DNA of 14,707 bases, taken from the NCBI GenBank assembly GCA_964432875.1, contig CAYSPJ010000124.1:1-14707 (forward strand), given 5' to 3'. Each line of letters starts with the position of its first letter. Position 1 is the first letter of the stretch. The translations under genes and the position numbers were made by a program. The notes below the pieces were generated by a model. The model was not told the origin of the DNA and searched no databases. It was given only the letters and a program-made list of their open reading frames with translations. The stretch is from JACJYE01 sp964432875. GTDB taxonomy: Bacteria > Bacteroidota > Bacteroidia > Chitinophagales > Saprospiraceae. Of the stretch, positions 6,638 to 14,276 are shown piece after piece.

Positions 6638-6680
6638 CTCATCAAAAAGGGCCGCCAGATTGGCGGCCCTTTTTGATGAG
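6638..6680. terminator. Bidirectional terminator, perfect 19-bp stem
   Basis: The arms at 6638-6656 and 6662-6680 are perfect reverse complements with loop AGATT. A five-A run in the left arm and five-T run in the right arm provide T tracts for both strands. It sits between the convergent transaldolase and baeRF-like genes and probably stops transcription from both sides. Confidence 0.85.
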
Positions 6681-6714
6681 TTTTCCAGAAATCCCTCCTT
6701 GGGGGCCTTTCACA

Positions 6715-7782
6715 TCAATACCGGTTGATCATTGCCATGCGCTGGAATTTATCCAGGGAGCCGTTGTCCACCAAGACGACGCGGGCTTTCATCTGCAGGG
6801 CGATTTCAATGATTTCGTCCACGATATCGTCACAAATGCCGGGCGCCGAGTGAAGGTCGGTCAGCTCGATGTTTTCATGATCGTGGATGATGGCGGGTTG
6901 GAAGAAGCCCTTCTCGACGTAGAGGGCATCGCAGCGGCCTTGATTGACCATGCGCCACATTTCAGGCAGTCCGGAAGTGAACTTCTGTTCTGACACCGCC
7001 TTCTCCAGTTCGGCAATGGCTTCCTGGCGGCGCTGGTGCAGGGCTTCCGAGACGATAGGCCAGGCCGCCGCGGCCACTTCGTGATCTTTAACCGTATCCC
7101 CATTGCGGTGGATGGCGCCAACAACCAGCTTATGCTGGTCGGCGATGGCACGATGGTCCGCCACATTGGCTTCTACGCCCATTAGCACCAGTTCAGCCGG
7201 GTTTTCTTTGTAAAGCTCCAGAAAGCCCTTGTCCACCCGGTTAAAGAATTCGCGCAGCTTGCTGTCTTCTTTGGCCCCCATGCTGCGCTCCAGCCGGTCG
7301 GTAGTATAGATGTCGTTTTCAGCGGGGAATTGCTTGTTCAAGATTTCGTGGGCCTTGTCGGAGTGCCCCTCGAAGATGCGCGCCTTTTGCTTGCTGATGG
7401 CCAGCACGTAGTAAGTCTCCGAGGCGTGGATGTTGCGGATGAGGTTGCGGGTAGCAAAGGTCTCGTGGATGATGACCTCTTCGTTGAGGGCAAAGGGCAT
7501 GCGGTCAAACAGCGCCAATTCTTTATTGACGAAGAGGATCAGCCCTTCTTTGTTGTGGCTATGGTCGATGCTCTCGGCCAGCTTTTTCATTTTTTCAATG
7601 AGACCGCCAATTTCACGTTTGCTAAATTCAGCCAGCAGCCGCTCTTCGGCCTGGGTAAGGAGGTTTTTGAGGGCGATGGGGTCGCGCTTGCTATCCGGCG
7701 CAGTGCGGTGGGTTTCCAGGGTAATGGTCACACAGGGATATTCCCTGGCATTTTTGACCTGGTCGAAAATCGTTTTGCTCAT
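6715..7782 (-). CDS. baeRF/Balon-like protein related to eRF1/Pelota
   Basis: 355 residues, cytoplasmic, no signal or membrane segment. The C-terminal third resembles domain 3 of the eRF1/aeRF1 family: GRCDALYVEKGFFQPAII, an ILV-rich strand-helix stretch, then ARVVLVDNGSLDKFQRMAMINRY, matching the family's closing LxxxxGIxAxLRY pattern. The middle part (PAELVLMGVEANVADHRAIA) fits domain 2, but I see no GGQ peptide-release motif. This fits the bacterial baeRF families, whose relative Balon from Psychrobacter is a ribosome hibernation factor bound near the A site. A role in ribosome hibernation or rescue is therefore an inference from family, not shown by the sequence. It lies 82 bases downstream of the nucleoside phosphorylase on the same strand with no terminator between, so the two may be co-transcribed. 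ATG 7782 is the natural start. Confidence 0.65.
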   Translation of the reverse strand: MSKTIFDQVKNAREYPCVTITLETHRTAPDSKRDPIALKNLLTQAEERLLAEFSKREIGGLIEKMKKLAESIDHSHNKEGLILFVNKELALFDRMPFALNEEVIIHETFATRNLIRNIHASETYYVLAISKQKARIFEGHSDKAHEILNKQFPAENDIYTTDRLERSMGAKEDSKLREFFNRVDKGFLELYKENPAELVLMGVEANVADHRAIADQHKLVVGAIHRNGDTVKDHEVAAAAWPIVSEALHQRRQEAIAELEKAVSEQKFTSGLPEMWRMVNQGRCDALYVEKGFFQPAIIHDHENIELTDLHSAPGICDDIVDEIIEIALQMKARVVLVDNGSLDKFQRMAMINRY

Positions 7783-7864
7783 ATCTTGATGGTTTGAAGT
7801 TTCGAATTGATCAACCCCCTAATATAAGCATAAAAAACAGCAATTCCAAAAAAACAAAGCAGTT

Positions 7865-8749
7865 TTAGCCCTCGATTTGTTCTGATAGCTTTTCCAAGAC
7901 CAGGCGGATGAGGGTATCTATCTGCTCTTTGGGGTTGGTGCTGAAACGCTGGCTGGCGCGGTTGGCCAGGATGACGTTGGTGGACAGGGCGCGGTGGCCA
8001 AGCAGTCGGCTCAACCCATAAATAGCGGAGGTCTCCATTTCGAAATTGGCGATACGCCAGGGGCCGAAATGAAAGCGAGCCAGTTGCTGAAAAAAATCTG
8101 CCGGGTACTTTGCTTTCAGCCGCAGTTCTCGCCCTTGCGGGGCATAGAAGCCCGGGCTGGTCATGGTGATACAGGCCTCCTGCATGTTGCCGCCTAATAG
8201 CTGGAGCAGAGCCGGGCTGCCTTCAGAAGCGTAGAACGGGAGCGGCCCGACGAATCCGAGGAACTCGTGAAGGGCGTCGGTCAGCTCGGCCTCGCCCAGG
8301 TTGAGCGGATAGTCCGCATAGAAATTCAGCAGGTTGTCTAGGCCAATCCCATAAGCAGAAGCGACGAAAGCCCCCACCGGGATATCTTTGTGCAAAGCCC
8401 CTGAAGTACCGATACGGATGAAATCCAAGCGCTGATGGGTTTCTTTTATCGTACGGCTGGCAAAATCGATATTGGCCAGGGCATCCAGCTCGTTGAGCAG
8501 GATATCGATGTTTTCCGTGCCGATGCCCGAGGAAATCACAGTGAGGCGCTTGCTGCCGATGCGGCCGGTATGGGCAACAAATTCCCGCTTCTGCTTTTGG
8601 ACTTCTATCTCGTCGAAGTACTTCGACACCATGCCCACCCGGTCCGGATCACCAACCGTGATGATGGTATGGGCAATCTCTTCGGGGCGAAGGTTGAGGT
8701 GGTAGATGCTACCGTCAGCGTTGAGGACGAGTTCGGATTCAGGGATTAC
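7865..8749 (-). CDS. Nucleoside phosphorylase (uridine phosphorylase-like), start lost in the gap
   Basis: 295 residues visible, beginning VIPESELVLNADG at the edge of the N run. Relatives of this type start a few residues before IPESEL, so only the first codons are missing. The PNP/UDP family order is present: ITVGDPDRV (phosphate-binding start of the fold), ISSGIGTENIDI, FIRIGTSGAL...DIPVGAFVASAYGIGLD, TSPGFYAPQGRELRL, and the ribose-binding EMETSAIYGL. The enzyme cleaves nucleosides with phosphate to a base and (deoxy)ribose-1-phosphate in cytoplasmic salvage. The FYAPQGR stretch and overall pattern favour a uridine phosphorylase-like member, but purine activity is not excluded. It faces hemF across the gap, so their divergent promoters lie in the missing sequence. 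Confidence 0.88.
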   Translation of the reverse strand, partial: VIPESELVLNADGSIYHLNLRPEEIAHTIITVGDPDRVGMVSKYFDEIEVQKQKREFVAHTGRIGSKRLTVISSGIGTENIDILLNELDALANIDFASRTIKETHQRLDFIRIGTSGALHKDIPVGAFVASAYGIGLDNLLNFYADYPLNLGEAELTDALHEFLGFVGPLPFYASEGSPALLQLLGGNMQEACITMTSPGFYAPQGRELRLKAKYPADFFQQLARFHFGPWRIANFEMETSAIYGLSRLLGHRALSTNVILANRASQRFSTNPKEQIDTLIRLVLEKLSEQIEG

Positions 8750-8849
8750 NNNNNNNNNNNNNNNNNNNNNNNNNNNNNNNNNNNNNNNNNNNNNNNNNNN
8801 NNNNNNNNNNNNNNNNNNNNNNNNNNNNNNNNNNNNNNNNNNNNNNNNN
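8750..8849. other. Assembly gap (100 N)
   Basis: Exactly 100 N, the usual placeholder for a gap of unknown size. The flanking partial genes show it is too short: hemF alone lacks about 170 codons on the right, and the phosphorylase lacks its start on the left. The real missing length is therefore probably more than 500 bases and includes the divergent promoter region. Confidence 0.95.
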
Positions 8850-9260
8850 CTCAAGCATCGGCAGGAGACGCGGGGCGTCGGCGGCATCTTCTTCGACCGC
8901 CTGGATGAATCCGAGGGTTTTACCAAAGCACAGCGCTTCGCCTTCGTACAAGCCGTAGGCGAGGCTTTCGCGCCGATCTACGTGCAGCTGCTGAACCGGC
9001 ACAAAGCCGAGGCGTTCGGCGAACGGCAGCTCCAGTGGCAGGGCCTGCGCCGCGGCCGCTACGTGGAATTCAACCTGGTGTGGGATAAGGGCACTAAGTT
9101 TGGACTGGATACCGAAGGGCGCACCGAATCGATCCTCATGAGCCTGCCTCCGCTGGCCAACTGGGTTTACGACCACCAACCGGAACCTGGCTCAGCTGAA
9201 GCAGAGACTTTGGCTTGGCTGAAAAAAGGCGTGGATTGGCTCAATTGCACAAAATCGTGA
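8850..9260 (+). CDS. hemF: Aerobic coproporphyrinogen III oxidase HemF, C-terminal half
   Basis: Oxygen-dependent coproporphyrinogen III oxidase converts coproporphyrinogen III to protoporphyrinogen IX in heme synthesis by two oxidative decarboxylations, in the cytoplasm. The visible 136 residues align closely with the end of E. coli HemF: HRQETRGVGGIFFD, FAFVQAVGEAF, the RRGRYVEFNLVWDKGTKFGL core, and RTESILMSLPPLANWVYD. The N-terminal half, about 170 residues including the early metal-binding His residues, is in the N gap, so integrity of the gene cannot be judged. The stop lies 20 bases inside the convergent lipoprotein gene. The gene indicates an organism that makes heme under oxygen. Confidence 0.95.
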   Translation, partial: LKHRQETRGVGGIFFDRLDESEGFTKAQRFAFVQAVGEAFAPIYVQLLNRHKAEAFGERQLQWQGLRRGRYVEFNLVWDKGTKFGLDTEGRTESILMSLPPLANWVYDHQPEPGSAEAETLAWLKKGVDWLNCTKS

Positions 9261-9762
9261 TTTCCTCCGTATCCAGCTCATTACTCCAGTTGTTGGCGCG
9301 GTCGCGTATTTGGATGGTGTAGTAGAACTGATCGGTGGGGAAATTGGCATTGGGTTGGCAAGCCGTTGCGCCATCGGGATAGGTGCAGCAGATATTGAAT
9401 GGCTTATTGGGTATTTTGAGCGAAATCTCTCCCGATATGCCATTGCCGGTGCCTTGTGCGGGGATGACGGGGAGCTTGTAGACGTTCACAAAACCATCGC
9501 GGCTGTCGGTGAGGAACACGTCCAGTGAATCGCCCTGGCTGCCGATGTCGCCATCGCCATCAGTGAAAGCAAAAGTGATAATCAGGGTGTCAGAGGAGGC
9601 GCTGGTGCTGCCCTGCGGAATGGCCTGTTTGTTGGTAGTGCGCCCGGATTCCGGGATGGAGATAACCGGTTCGGCAGGATAATCCGGCGGCTGTACGCAG
9701 TTGTACAAACCCAACGCCAACAAAAGGGATAAACCTGGCAAATTGACCGTCTTCATTTTCAT
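9241..9762 (-). CDS. Small predicted lipoprotein, function unknown
   Basis: 173 residues from ATG 9762 (a second ATG at 9756 is equally possible). A short hydrophobic signal ends LALGLYNC, a lipobox-like site though Asn at -1 is not typical, followed by a Pro-rich linker (VQPPDYPAEP). The mature part has an acidic, Gly-rich loop, FAFTDGDGDIGSQGDS, resembling calcium-binding Asp-Gly repeats. A predicted beta-rich stretch ends in IQIRDRANNWSNELDTEEITI, like an extracellular Ig-like or fibronectin-like strand series. Two Cys-Cys-type residues (ICC) and other Cys are present. I do not recognise a named family; similar small DGDGDIG lipoproteins occur in Bacteroidota. The 3' end overlaps hemF by 20 bases on the opposite strand. 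Confidence 0.75.
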   Translation of the reverse strand: MKMKTVNLPGLSLLLALGLYNCVQPPDYPAEPVISIPESGRTTNKQAIPQGSTSASSDTLIITFAFTDGDGDIGSQGDSLDVFLTDSRDGFVNVYKLPVIPAQGTGNGISGEISLKIPNKPFNICCTYPDGATACQPNANFPTDQFYYTIQIRDRANNWSNELDTEEITILCN

Positions 9763-9848
9763 CGGTAGCAAACCATTTATGTATTCTTGTGGCTAACCCA
9801 ACTCAGGTTTTGTAGATAGCTAAATAACCACTTTTATAAAACTACTTA

Positions 9849-9856
9849 TACCTTCG
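9849..9856 (+). promoter_or_regulatory. Weak -7 box (TACCTTCG) before the LuxE-like gene
   Basis: Seven of eight positions match TAnnTTTG, 25 bases before the ATG at 9882, which would give a short leader. No -33 TTG is found at 19-21 nt, so this is tentative. The 119-bp interval also has to hold the promoter of the divergent lipoprotein gene. Confidence 0.3.
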
Positions 9857-9881
9857 TAATGTTGCATCCTGGCAAGCAGCC

Positions 9882-10910
9882 ATGGGGCTAAAATACGAGC
9901 AGAACGTGGATATCCAAACACATCGGCAAAAACTGGCAGCACACTTAGGCACTGCCGCTACAGGCAATTTCGAAGCCCTGGCGCTGGAAGTATTCCGCTA
10001 CCAGGCGCGATACAACCCTCTATACGCCGAATACCTCCGCCTGCTTGCGATTGACCTCCAAAAAATAGATCGGCTGGAGCGCATCCCTTTCCTGCCCATC
10101 CAGTTTTTCAAAACCCATGCCATCCAGACGGGCGAGTGGGTTCCAGCGCTCTCCTTCAGCAGCAGCGGGACCAGCGGCATGGAGACCAGCCGCCACCTAC
10201 TGCGCGACCCCGACTTTTACCGTGCTAACGCCCGCCGTGGCTTTGAGGCTTTTTATGGCTTGGTGGAGCAATATTGCATCTTGGCTTTGCTACCGGCCTA
10301 TCTGGAGCGCCAGGGCTCTTCCCTGGTCTTTATGGCCGATGATTTTATCCGACAATCCGCCCACCCCAAAAGCGGATTTTTCCTGCACGACCTGCCCCGG
10401 TTGGCGGAAACCCTGGCGGCATGCCAGCGAAATCATACCCCGACCCTCTTGCTGGGCGTCAGCTTCGCCCTTTGGGAACTGGCCGAGCGCTACCCCATGG
10501 ATTTGAGCAATATCATTATCATGGAAACCGGTGGCATGAAAGGCCGCCGCCGCGAACTGACCCGCGAGGAGCTGCACGCTATTCTGCAAGAGGCTTTCCA
10601 AACCCATGCTATCCACTCCGAGTACGGCATGACGGAGCTGCTCTCGCAGGCTTATTCTCAGGGCAAGGGCTTATTCCGCCCCTCCCCTACCCTGCGCGCC
10701 CTGGCCCGCGACATCACCGACCCCTTCGGCTTTGCTGCCCCTGCCAAAACCGGCGCCCTCAACCTCATCGACCTGGCTAACCTCGACACCATCAGCTTCA
10801 TCGCCACCGACGACCTGGGGCGGGTGTATGAAGACGGCAGCTTCGAAGTGCTCGGCCGGCTGGATGCCAGCGATGCGCGGGGATGCAACCTGCTGGTCGT
10901 GGGAGGGTAG
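9882..10910 (+). CDS. LuxE-like acyl-protein synthetase / PaaK-type adenylate-forming enzyme
   Basis: 342 residues. The adenylate-forming motifs appear in order: SSSGTSG (93-99, phosphate-binding loop), METGGMKGRR, HSEYGMTELLSQAY (the Y-G-x-T-E adenine/acyl motif), and ATDDLGRVYEDGSFEVLGR (the Asp that binds ribose hydroxyls). The overall pattern fits LuxE, which activates a fatty acid with ATP and holds it as a thioester, more than a full-length acyl-CoA ligase. Cys335 (TGC at 10884) lies eight residues from the C-terminus, where LuxE carries its acyl-accepting Cys. No luxC or luxD reductase/transferase gene is visible, so a luminescence role is unlikely and the acyl partner is unknown. Upstream and downstream genes are on the opposite strand, so it is a single-gene unit. 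Confidence 0.8.
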   Translation: MGLKYEQNVDIQTHRQKLAAHLGTAATGNFEALALEVFRYQARYNPLYAEYLRLLAIDLQKIDRLERIPFLPIQFFKTHAIQTGEWVPALSFSSSGTSGMETSRHLLRDPDFYRANARRGFEAFYGLVEQYCILALLPAYLERQGSSLVFMADDFIRQSAHPKSGFFLHDLPRLAETLAACQRNHTPTLLLGVSFALWELAERYPMDLSNIIIMETGGMKGRRRELTREELHAILQEAFQTHAIHSEYGMTELLSQAYSQGKGLFRPSPTLRALARDITDPFGFAAPAKTGALNLIDLANLDTISFIATDDLGRVYEDGSFEVLGRLDASDARGCNLLVVGG

Positions 10911-10931
10911 GATGCTAGAAAAAGGGCTGCT

Positions 10932-11077
10932 TAGTGTCTGTCCATTTAGTCAAGTGTCTGAGCTTTAGAGTTCGAGAGCAAGGCTTGCGAAGGCCCCAAA
11001 ACCGGAGTTTACTAGCCGTAAATGAGGATTTTGGGGCCGAGCGTAACGCAGCTATCGGACTATAAAGACAGACACTA
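10932..11077. mobile_element. 146-bp MITE-like inverted-repeat element with TA ends
   Basis: The 11-bp terminal inverted repeats TAGTGTCTGTC (10932-10942) and GACAGACACTA (11067-11077) are perfect. Each begins or ends in TA, the target duplicated by IS630/Tc1-mariner type elements. An inner pair, GGCCCCAAAA (10992-11001) and TTTTGGGGCC (11029-11038), is also perfect, with weaker pairing between, so the whole piece can fold back on itself. There is no ORF, so a non-autonomous element or a long palindromic intergenic repeat is likely. It ends one base from the stop codon of the protease gene and may act as a shared terminator. Confidence 0.55.
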
Positions 11078-11078
11078 C

Positions 11079-12698
11079 TTATGGCCTGACAATCAGCTTT
11101 TGGGTCTTAGCTTGCTCGCCTCTGGCGATTTGCACATAATATACGCCCGGGGCAAGAAGCTGAAAATCTTGTGTGCCGGCTTGTCCATCAGCCGCTTTTA
11201 CCAGCATTTGCTGGCCAAGGGCATTAAATATCTGGATTTGCCGGGTGCCTGCTGGGAAGGCGATGGTAAAATCATGGCGGGCAGGGTTGGGATAAATCGA
11301 AAAAGAAAATGCATTTTCCCCAAATGCCGGGGTATTCGTAAACAACGACAGGGCACTAAAGGCGTTAACCCGCCCGTGCCCAAAGTACGGATCCCAGCCT
11401 GGCGTATCTTCAGCAGGGCTACCTACTTGGTCTTCAGCACTCGCCTCAATGATCGACCTGACTTCCGCCGCGCTACGGCTGGGGTCTTGGGCCAGCAGCA
11501 AAGCTGCCAGGCCAGCCACGTGAGGCGCTGCCTGCGAGGTGCCGCCCCAATAGGAGTTGTAATTGGTGTTGGAGTTGTGATTTAAGCCATAGATGTAATT
11601 GCCCGGCGCTGACACGGAAATGTGATTGCCATAATTGCTGCCGCTCGTCGGGCTCCAAAAAAACGGATTGGAGCGGGAGTCGTTAGGGTTCGTGGCGCCT
11701 ACTGCCATGACGCCGGGAAATCCGGCGGGATAAAAAACCGTGCTGGAATTGGTGTTCATCATGCACGCCACAATCAGTACGTCAGCATTAATGGCATAAT
11801 TCACGGCATCCTGAAGGGTGGTAGAAAAGCTTTGCCCCCCGACCGACATATTGATGACCCTGGCACCGTGATCGACGGCGTAGTAAATCGCGCTGGCCCA
11901 CCAGGAGTAGAACCCGTTATTGTTATTGTCTAACCCTTTTAACACCATCAGCTTGCAGTTCCAGTCGACCCCGGCATACCCAATGCCGTTGTCGCCGTTG
12001 GCACCGATGATCCCCGTCACGTTGGTCCCATGCCCGTGCCCATCATTAGGGGTATTATTATCATCGGCGAAATTCCAGCCGGATACGTCATCGGCATATC
12101 CATTGCCATCATCATCTATCCCGTTGCCAGGGATTTCGTGGGGGTTAGCCCAGATGCGGCCGGCAAATTCAGGGTGGTTCATTTTCAGGCCGCTGTCGAT
12201 GATAGCGACTACAATGCTGCTGTCGCCTTGCTCGATAGCCCAGGCATTTTCCATGTTAATGTCTGCCCCGGCAGTAGCTGGAGAAAGGGAAAACGCACCT
12301 TCGTTGTGGAGCGCCCACTGCCGGGCATAGTGCTGGTCATTGGGCCTGATGCCTTGCACGCCTCCCGAGCTGCCTTGGTAGTCCGGTTCCGCATACTCGA
12401 TTTCGCCAGTACGGTAATACGCCTCGATTACCTCTTGTAGATTGGCCCCCTCAGGAAACTGGAGGACGTAGAAGGAGCGCCCGCTTTTACGACCTGCCAG
12501 GTGTTTGGAAAGGCTTTTAATACCAAGTTGTTGGCTGACGCGATCTACTGCCTCATTGCCTGTGTATTTCCCCTGCGGCGGGGTAGATACTTCTGCTTTC
12601 AACTGCAAGATTACGCGCTTGGGCTGCTCCAGGCCCTGGCTGGATAAGGCTGTACAGCTGAAAATGAAAGCTGCGAATACGTAAACTACTGGCTTCAT
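11079..12698 (-). CDS. Secreted subtilisin-like serine protease (S8) with T9SS C-terminal sorting domain
   Basis: 539 residues. An N-terminal Sec signal (hydrophobic core, cleavage near residue 20) is followed by a propeptide-like region to about residue 115. The S8 domain follows with catalytic Asp168 (AIIDSG), His223 (GHGHGTNVTG) and Ser388 (GGTSQAAPHVAG), and probable oxyanion Asn315. NGIDDDGNGYADDVSGWNF (192-210) is the Asp/Gly calcium-type insertion common in Bacteroidota subtilases. Residues 463-539 form a por-secretion/T9SS type A sorting domain: SIYPNPARHDF, IFNALGQQM, LAPGVYYVQI, ending QKLIVRP. The protein should be exported, matured by propeptide removal and released or anchored outside the cell for protein degradation. 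The minus-strand promoter should lie in 12699-12924. The stop is one base from the TA-flanked repeat. Confidence 0.95.
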   Translation of the reverse strand: MKPVVYVFAAFIFSCTALSSQGLEQPKRVILQLKAEVSTPPQGKYTGNEAVDRVSQQLGIKSLSKHLAGRKSGRSFYVLQFPEGANLQEVIEAYYRTGEIEYAEPDYQGSSGGVQGIRPNDQHYARQWALHNEGAFSLSPATAGADINMENAWAIEQGDSSIVVAIIDSGLKMNHPEFAGRIWANPHEIPGNGIDDDGNGYADDVSGWNFADDNNTPNDGHGHGTNVTGIIGANGDNGIGYAGVDWNCKLMVLKGLDNNNNGFYSWWASAIYYAVDHGARVINMSVGGQSFSTTLQDAVNYAINADVLIVACMMNTNSSTVFYPAGFPGVMAVGATNPNDSRSNPFFWSPTSGSNYGNHISVSAPGNYIYGLNHNSNTNYNSYWGGTSQAAPHVAGLAALLLAQDPSRSAAEVRSIIEASAEDQVGSPAEDTPGWDPYFGHGRVNAFSALSLFTNTPAFGENAFSFSIYPNPARHDFTIAFPAGTRQIQIFNALGQQMLVKAADGQAGTQDFQLLAPGVYYVQIARGEQAKTQKLIVRP

Positions 12699-12798
12699 TA
12701 CTTTTGCTTTAGGCGATGATATAAAGGATTGATTTACGGCACCAACGCTCTTTGCCCTTGAGTTTTCTTTACTGAGGGGCAGCGACCGACAAAGTTCA

Positions 12799-12817
12799 CC
12801 CTATGGAATAGCAAAGC
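12799..12817 (+). repeat. Short dispersed repeat copy (inverted mate at 14293-14311)
   Basis: The 19 bases match the reverse complement of 14293-14311 at 18 positions (core CCCTATGGAATAGC). It lies in the protease upstream region, separate from the palindromic DNA at the right end, so it is probably a remnant of the same dispersed element. Confidence 0.6.
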
Positions 12818-12924
12818 GTATGTTCCACAGGATAAAACTTGAGTTGGTTTGGTACAGGTTGTAAATTTAACCAATTATCCTAAAGTGCCAACTGGCTGCT
12901 TGAGCTTAACCCTGCCAGTTGACC

Positions 12925-12974
12925 AAAAAAGGTTGGGCGTGGGCAGAAAAAAGCCATTTTCCCCACGATGCCCC
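12925..12974 (-). terminator. Terminator of the GHL10 gene
   Basis: GGGCGTGGG (12935-12943) can pair with CCCACG...CCC (12962-12973) across a three-base bulge. On the minus strand the stem is followed by a T tract (six A on the plus strand, 12925-12930). It lies just downstream of the leftward gene that ends at 12989. The bulged stem makes this a moderate call. Confidence 0.5.
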
Positions 12975-12988
12975 TCATCATACCAAGT

Positions 12989-14095
12989 CTAATAAAGCCC
13001 TTCAAAAAATCCCGGCCTACGCTTCAGCCCCTCGTAAAAAAAGAACACCTCGCCCTCGATGCCGTGTCGACGATTCGCTTCGATCATCAGCTGCAGGAGG
13101 GTGTCGGCGGCGACGTAATCGTCCACTTTCAGCAGGATGCCAGGGGCAAGCGCGGGCAGCCTGTCGGATGGTATTTGTTCATTAACGATTTTATCTAGCT
13201 CCAGTCGGTACTTGCCGATGTCGTAGCGATAGATCTGAGGGCAGACCAGGTCGACCCAGCCCTCGCGCACCCAGGTGGGCCAATCTTGCAGGTACTGCTC
13301 CTTACTCCAGGGGTAGATGCTGGGCGAGGCGGAGACGATGAGATGGGGGTTTTGGGCCTTGAGGCTTTGATACATCCGCCCCATGAAGGCATTGAGGCGC
13401 TGTGCCCGCCAGTCCACCCAGGCGCTGTCGAGGTGGTCAGCGGGGGGGATAGCGCCCTGATGCTCGGCCCGGTAGAGCGCTACGGTGAGGGAGTCGTAAC
13501 CCGCCTCTGAAGGCAAGGCTGGCAGGCGGTCGTCGCCCTGGATGCCGTCCACCGCGTAGTTTTCGGCCACTTCCAGCAGGAGGCTCAGGATGAAGCCTTG
13601 TACCTCGGGGTCGAAAGCATTCATCCACTGGAAACCGTTTTTGGTCACCAACTGCCCGTCGGCACCGATGGCCGCCCAGTGGGGATGTTTGCGCAGCAGC
13701 TGCCCGCCATCCGGTTCTTCGTAGGAAGAAGAAAAGCCGAACTCGAACCAGGCGAAGACTTTGATGCCTGCGGCATGGGCTTCCTCGATGAGCTCCTGCA
13801 GCGGGTCGCGCCCCGCCATCGCCGGATCGATCAAAACCCCAAACTCCGCTTCCATGATTTTGCTGGGGTACAGGGTGTAGCCCCGGTTCCAGGTAACGGC
13901 AAAGATGGTATTGAATCCGTGTTGCTGACAAAGGGCCACCGCCTCGCGGATGCCCTCGCGGGAGAACATCGCTTCGCTGGCGATATTGGTCAGCCATACA
14001 CCACGCGTAGGCTCGGGCACGGCAGGGGTATCAGTGGCAGGTTGCCGCCCGCAGGCGAGGCAGCAGAGGAGGGCGGAGATAAGGAGGATGCGCAT
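12989..14095 (-). CDS. GHL10-family (DigH/YddW-like) lipoprotein glycosyl hydrolase
   Basis: 368 residues. A signal of 14 residues ends at Cys15 (CLACG), so a lipoprotein is likely. The glycosyl hydrolase-like 10 (DUF187) pattern then appears: RGVWLTNIAS (31-40), GFNTIFAVTWNRGYTLYPSK (60-79), AHAAGIKVFAWFEFGF (106-121), VDGIQGDDR (182-190, in place of the common DGIxFDDY), SASPSIYPW (255-263) and GWVDLVCPQIYRYD (279-292). It fits a TIM barrel acting on peptidoglycan glycan strands: E. coli DigH cleaves denuded glycan at the division site. The Gly-Asp-Asp-Arg at the catalytic-type loop differs from the usual Phe/His-Asp-Asp-Tyr, but both acidic residues remain. ATG 14095 places the signal peptide correctly. 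The product acts in the periplasm on the membrane. Confidence 0.9.
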   Translation of the reverse strand: MRILLISALLCCLACGRQPATDTPAVPEPTRGVWLTNIASEAMFSREGIREAVALCQQHGFNTIFAVTWNRGYTLYPSKIMEAEFGVLIDPAMAGRDPLQELIEEAHAAGIKVFAWFEFGFSSSYEEPDGGQLLRKHPHWAAIGADGQLVTKNGFQWMNAFDPEVQGFILSLLLEVAENYAVDGIQGDDRLPALPSEAGYDSLTVALYRAEHQGAIPPADHLDSAWVDWRAQRLNAFMGRMYQSLKAQNPHLIVSASPSIYPWSKEQYLQDWPTWVREGWVDLVCPQIYRYDIGKYRLELDKIVNEQIPSDRLPALAPGILLKVDDYVAADTLLQLMIEANRRHGIEGEVFFFYEGLKRRPGFFEGLY

Positions 14096-14276
14096 GGTGG
14101 ATGGATTTATAATGGGCTACGCCCATAGTTGGTGGATATCGCTCTTTCAAAGCTGACCGGGGCAGACGCACAGGCTCGCAGGTACGGGCGCATAGCCCCC
14201 CTTACGGCAGGGGCGATTGGTTCTCGCAGACAACCCCGACAGAGGTGGCAAACTGGAGTTTCGCAGCGCTTTTTCT

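Noticed and set aside
9763..9771. Longer start for the lipoprotein at 9771
   Set aside because: That codon is TTG; ATGs at 9762 and 9756 give a more usual lipoprotein signal.
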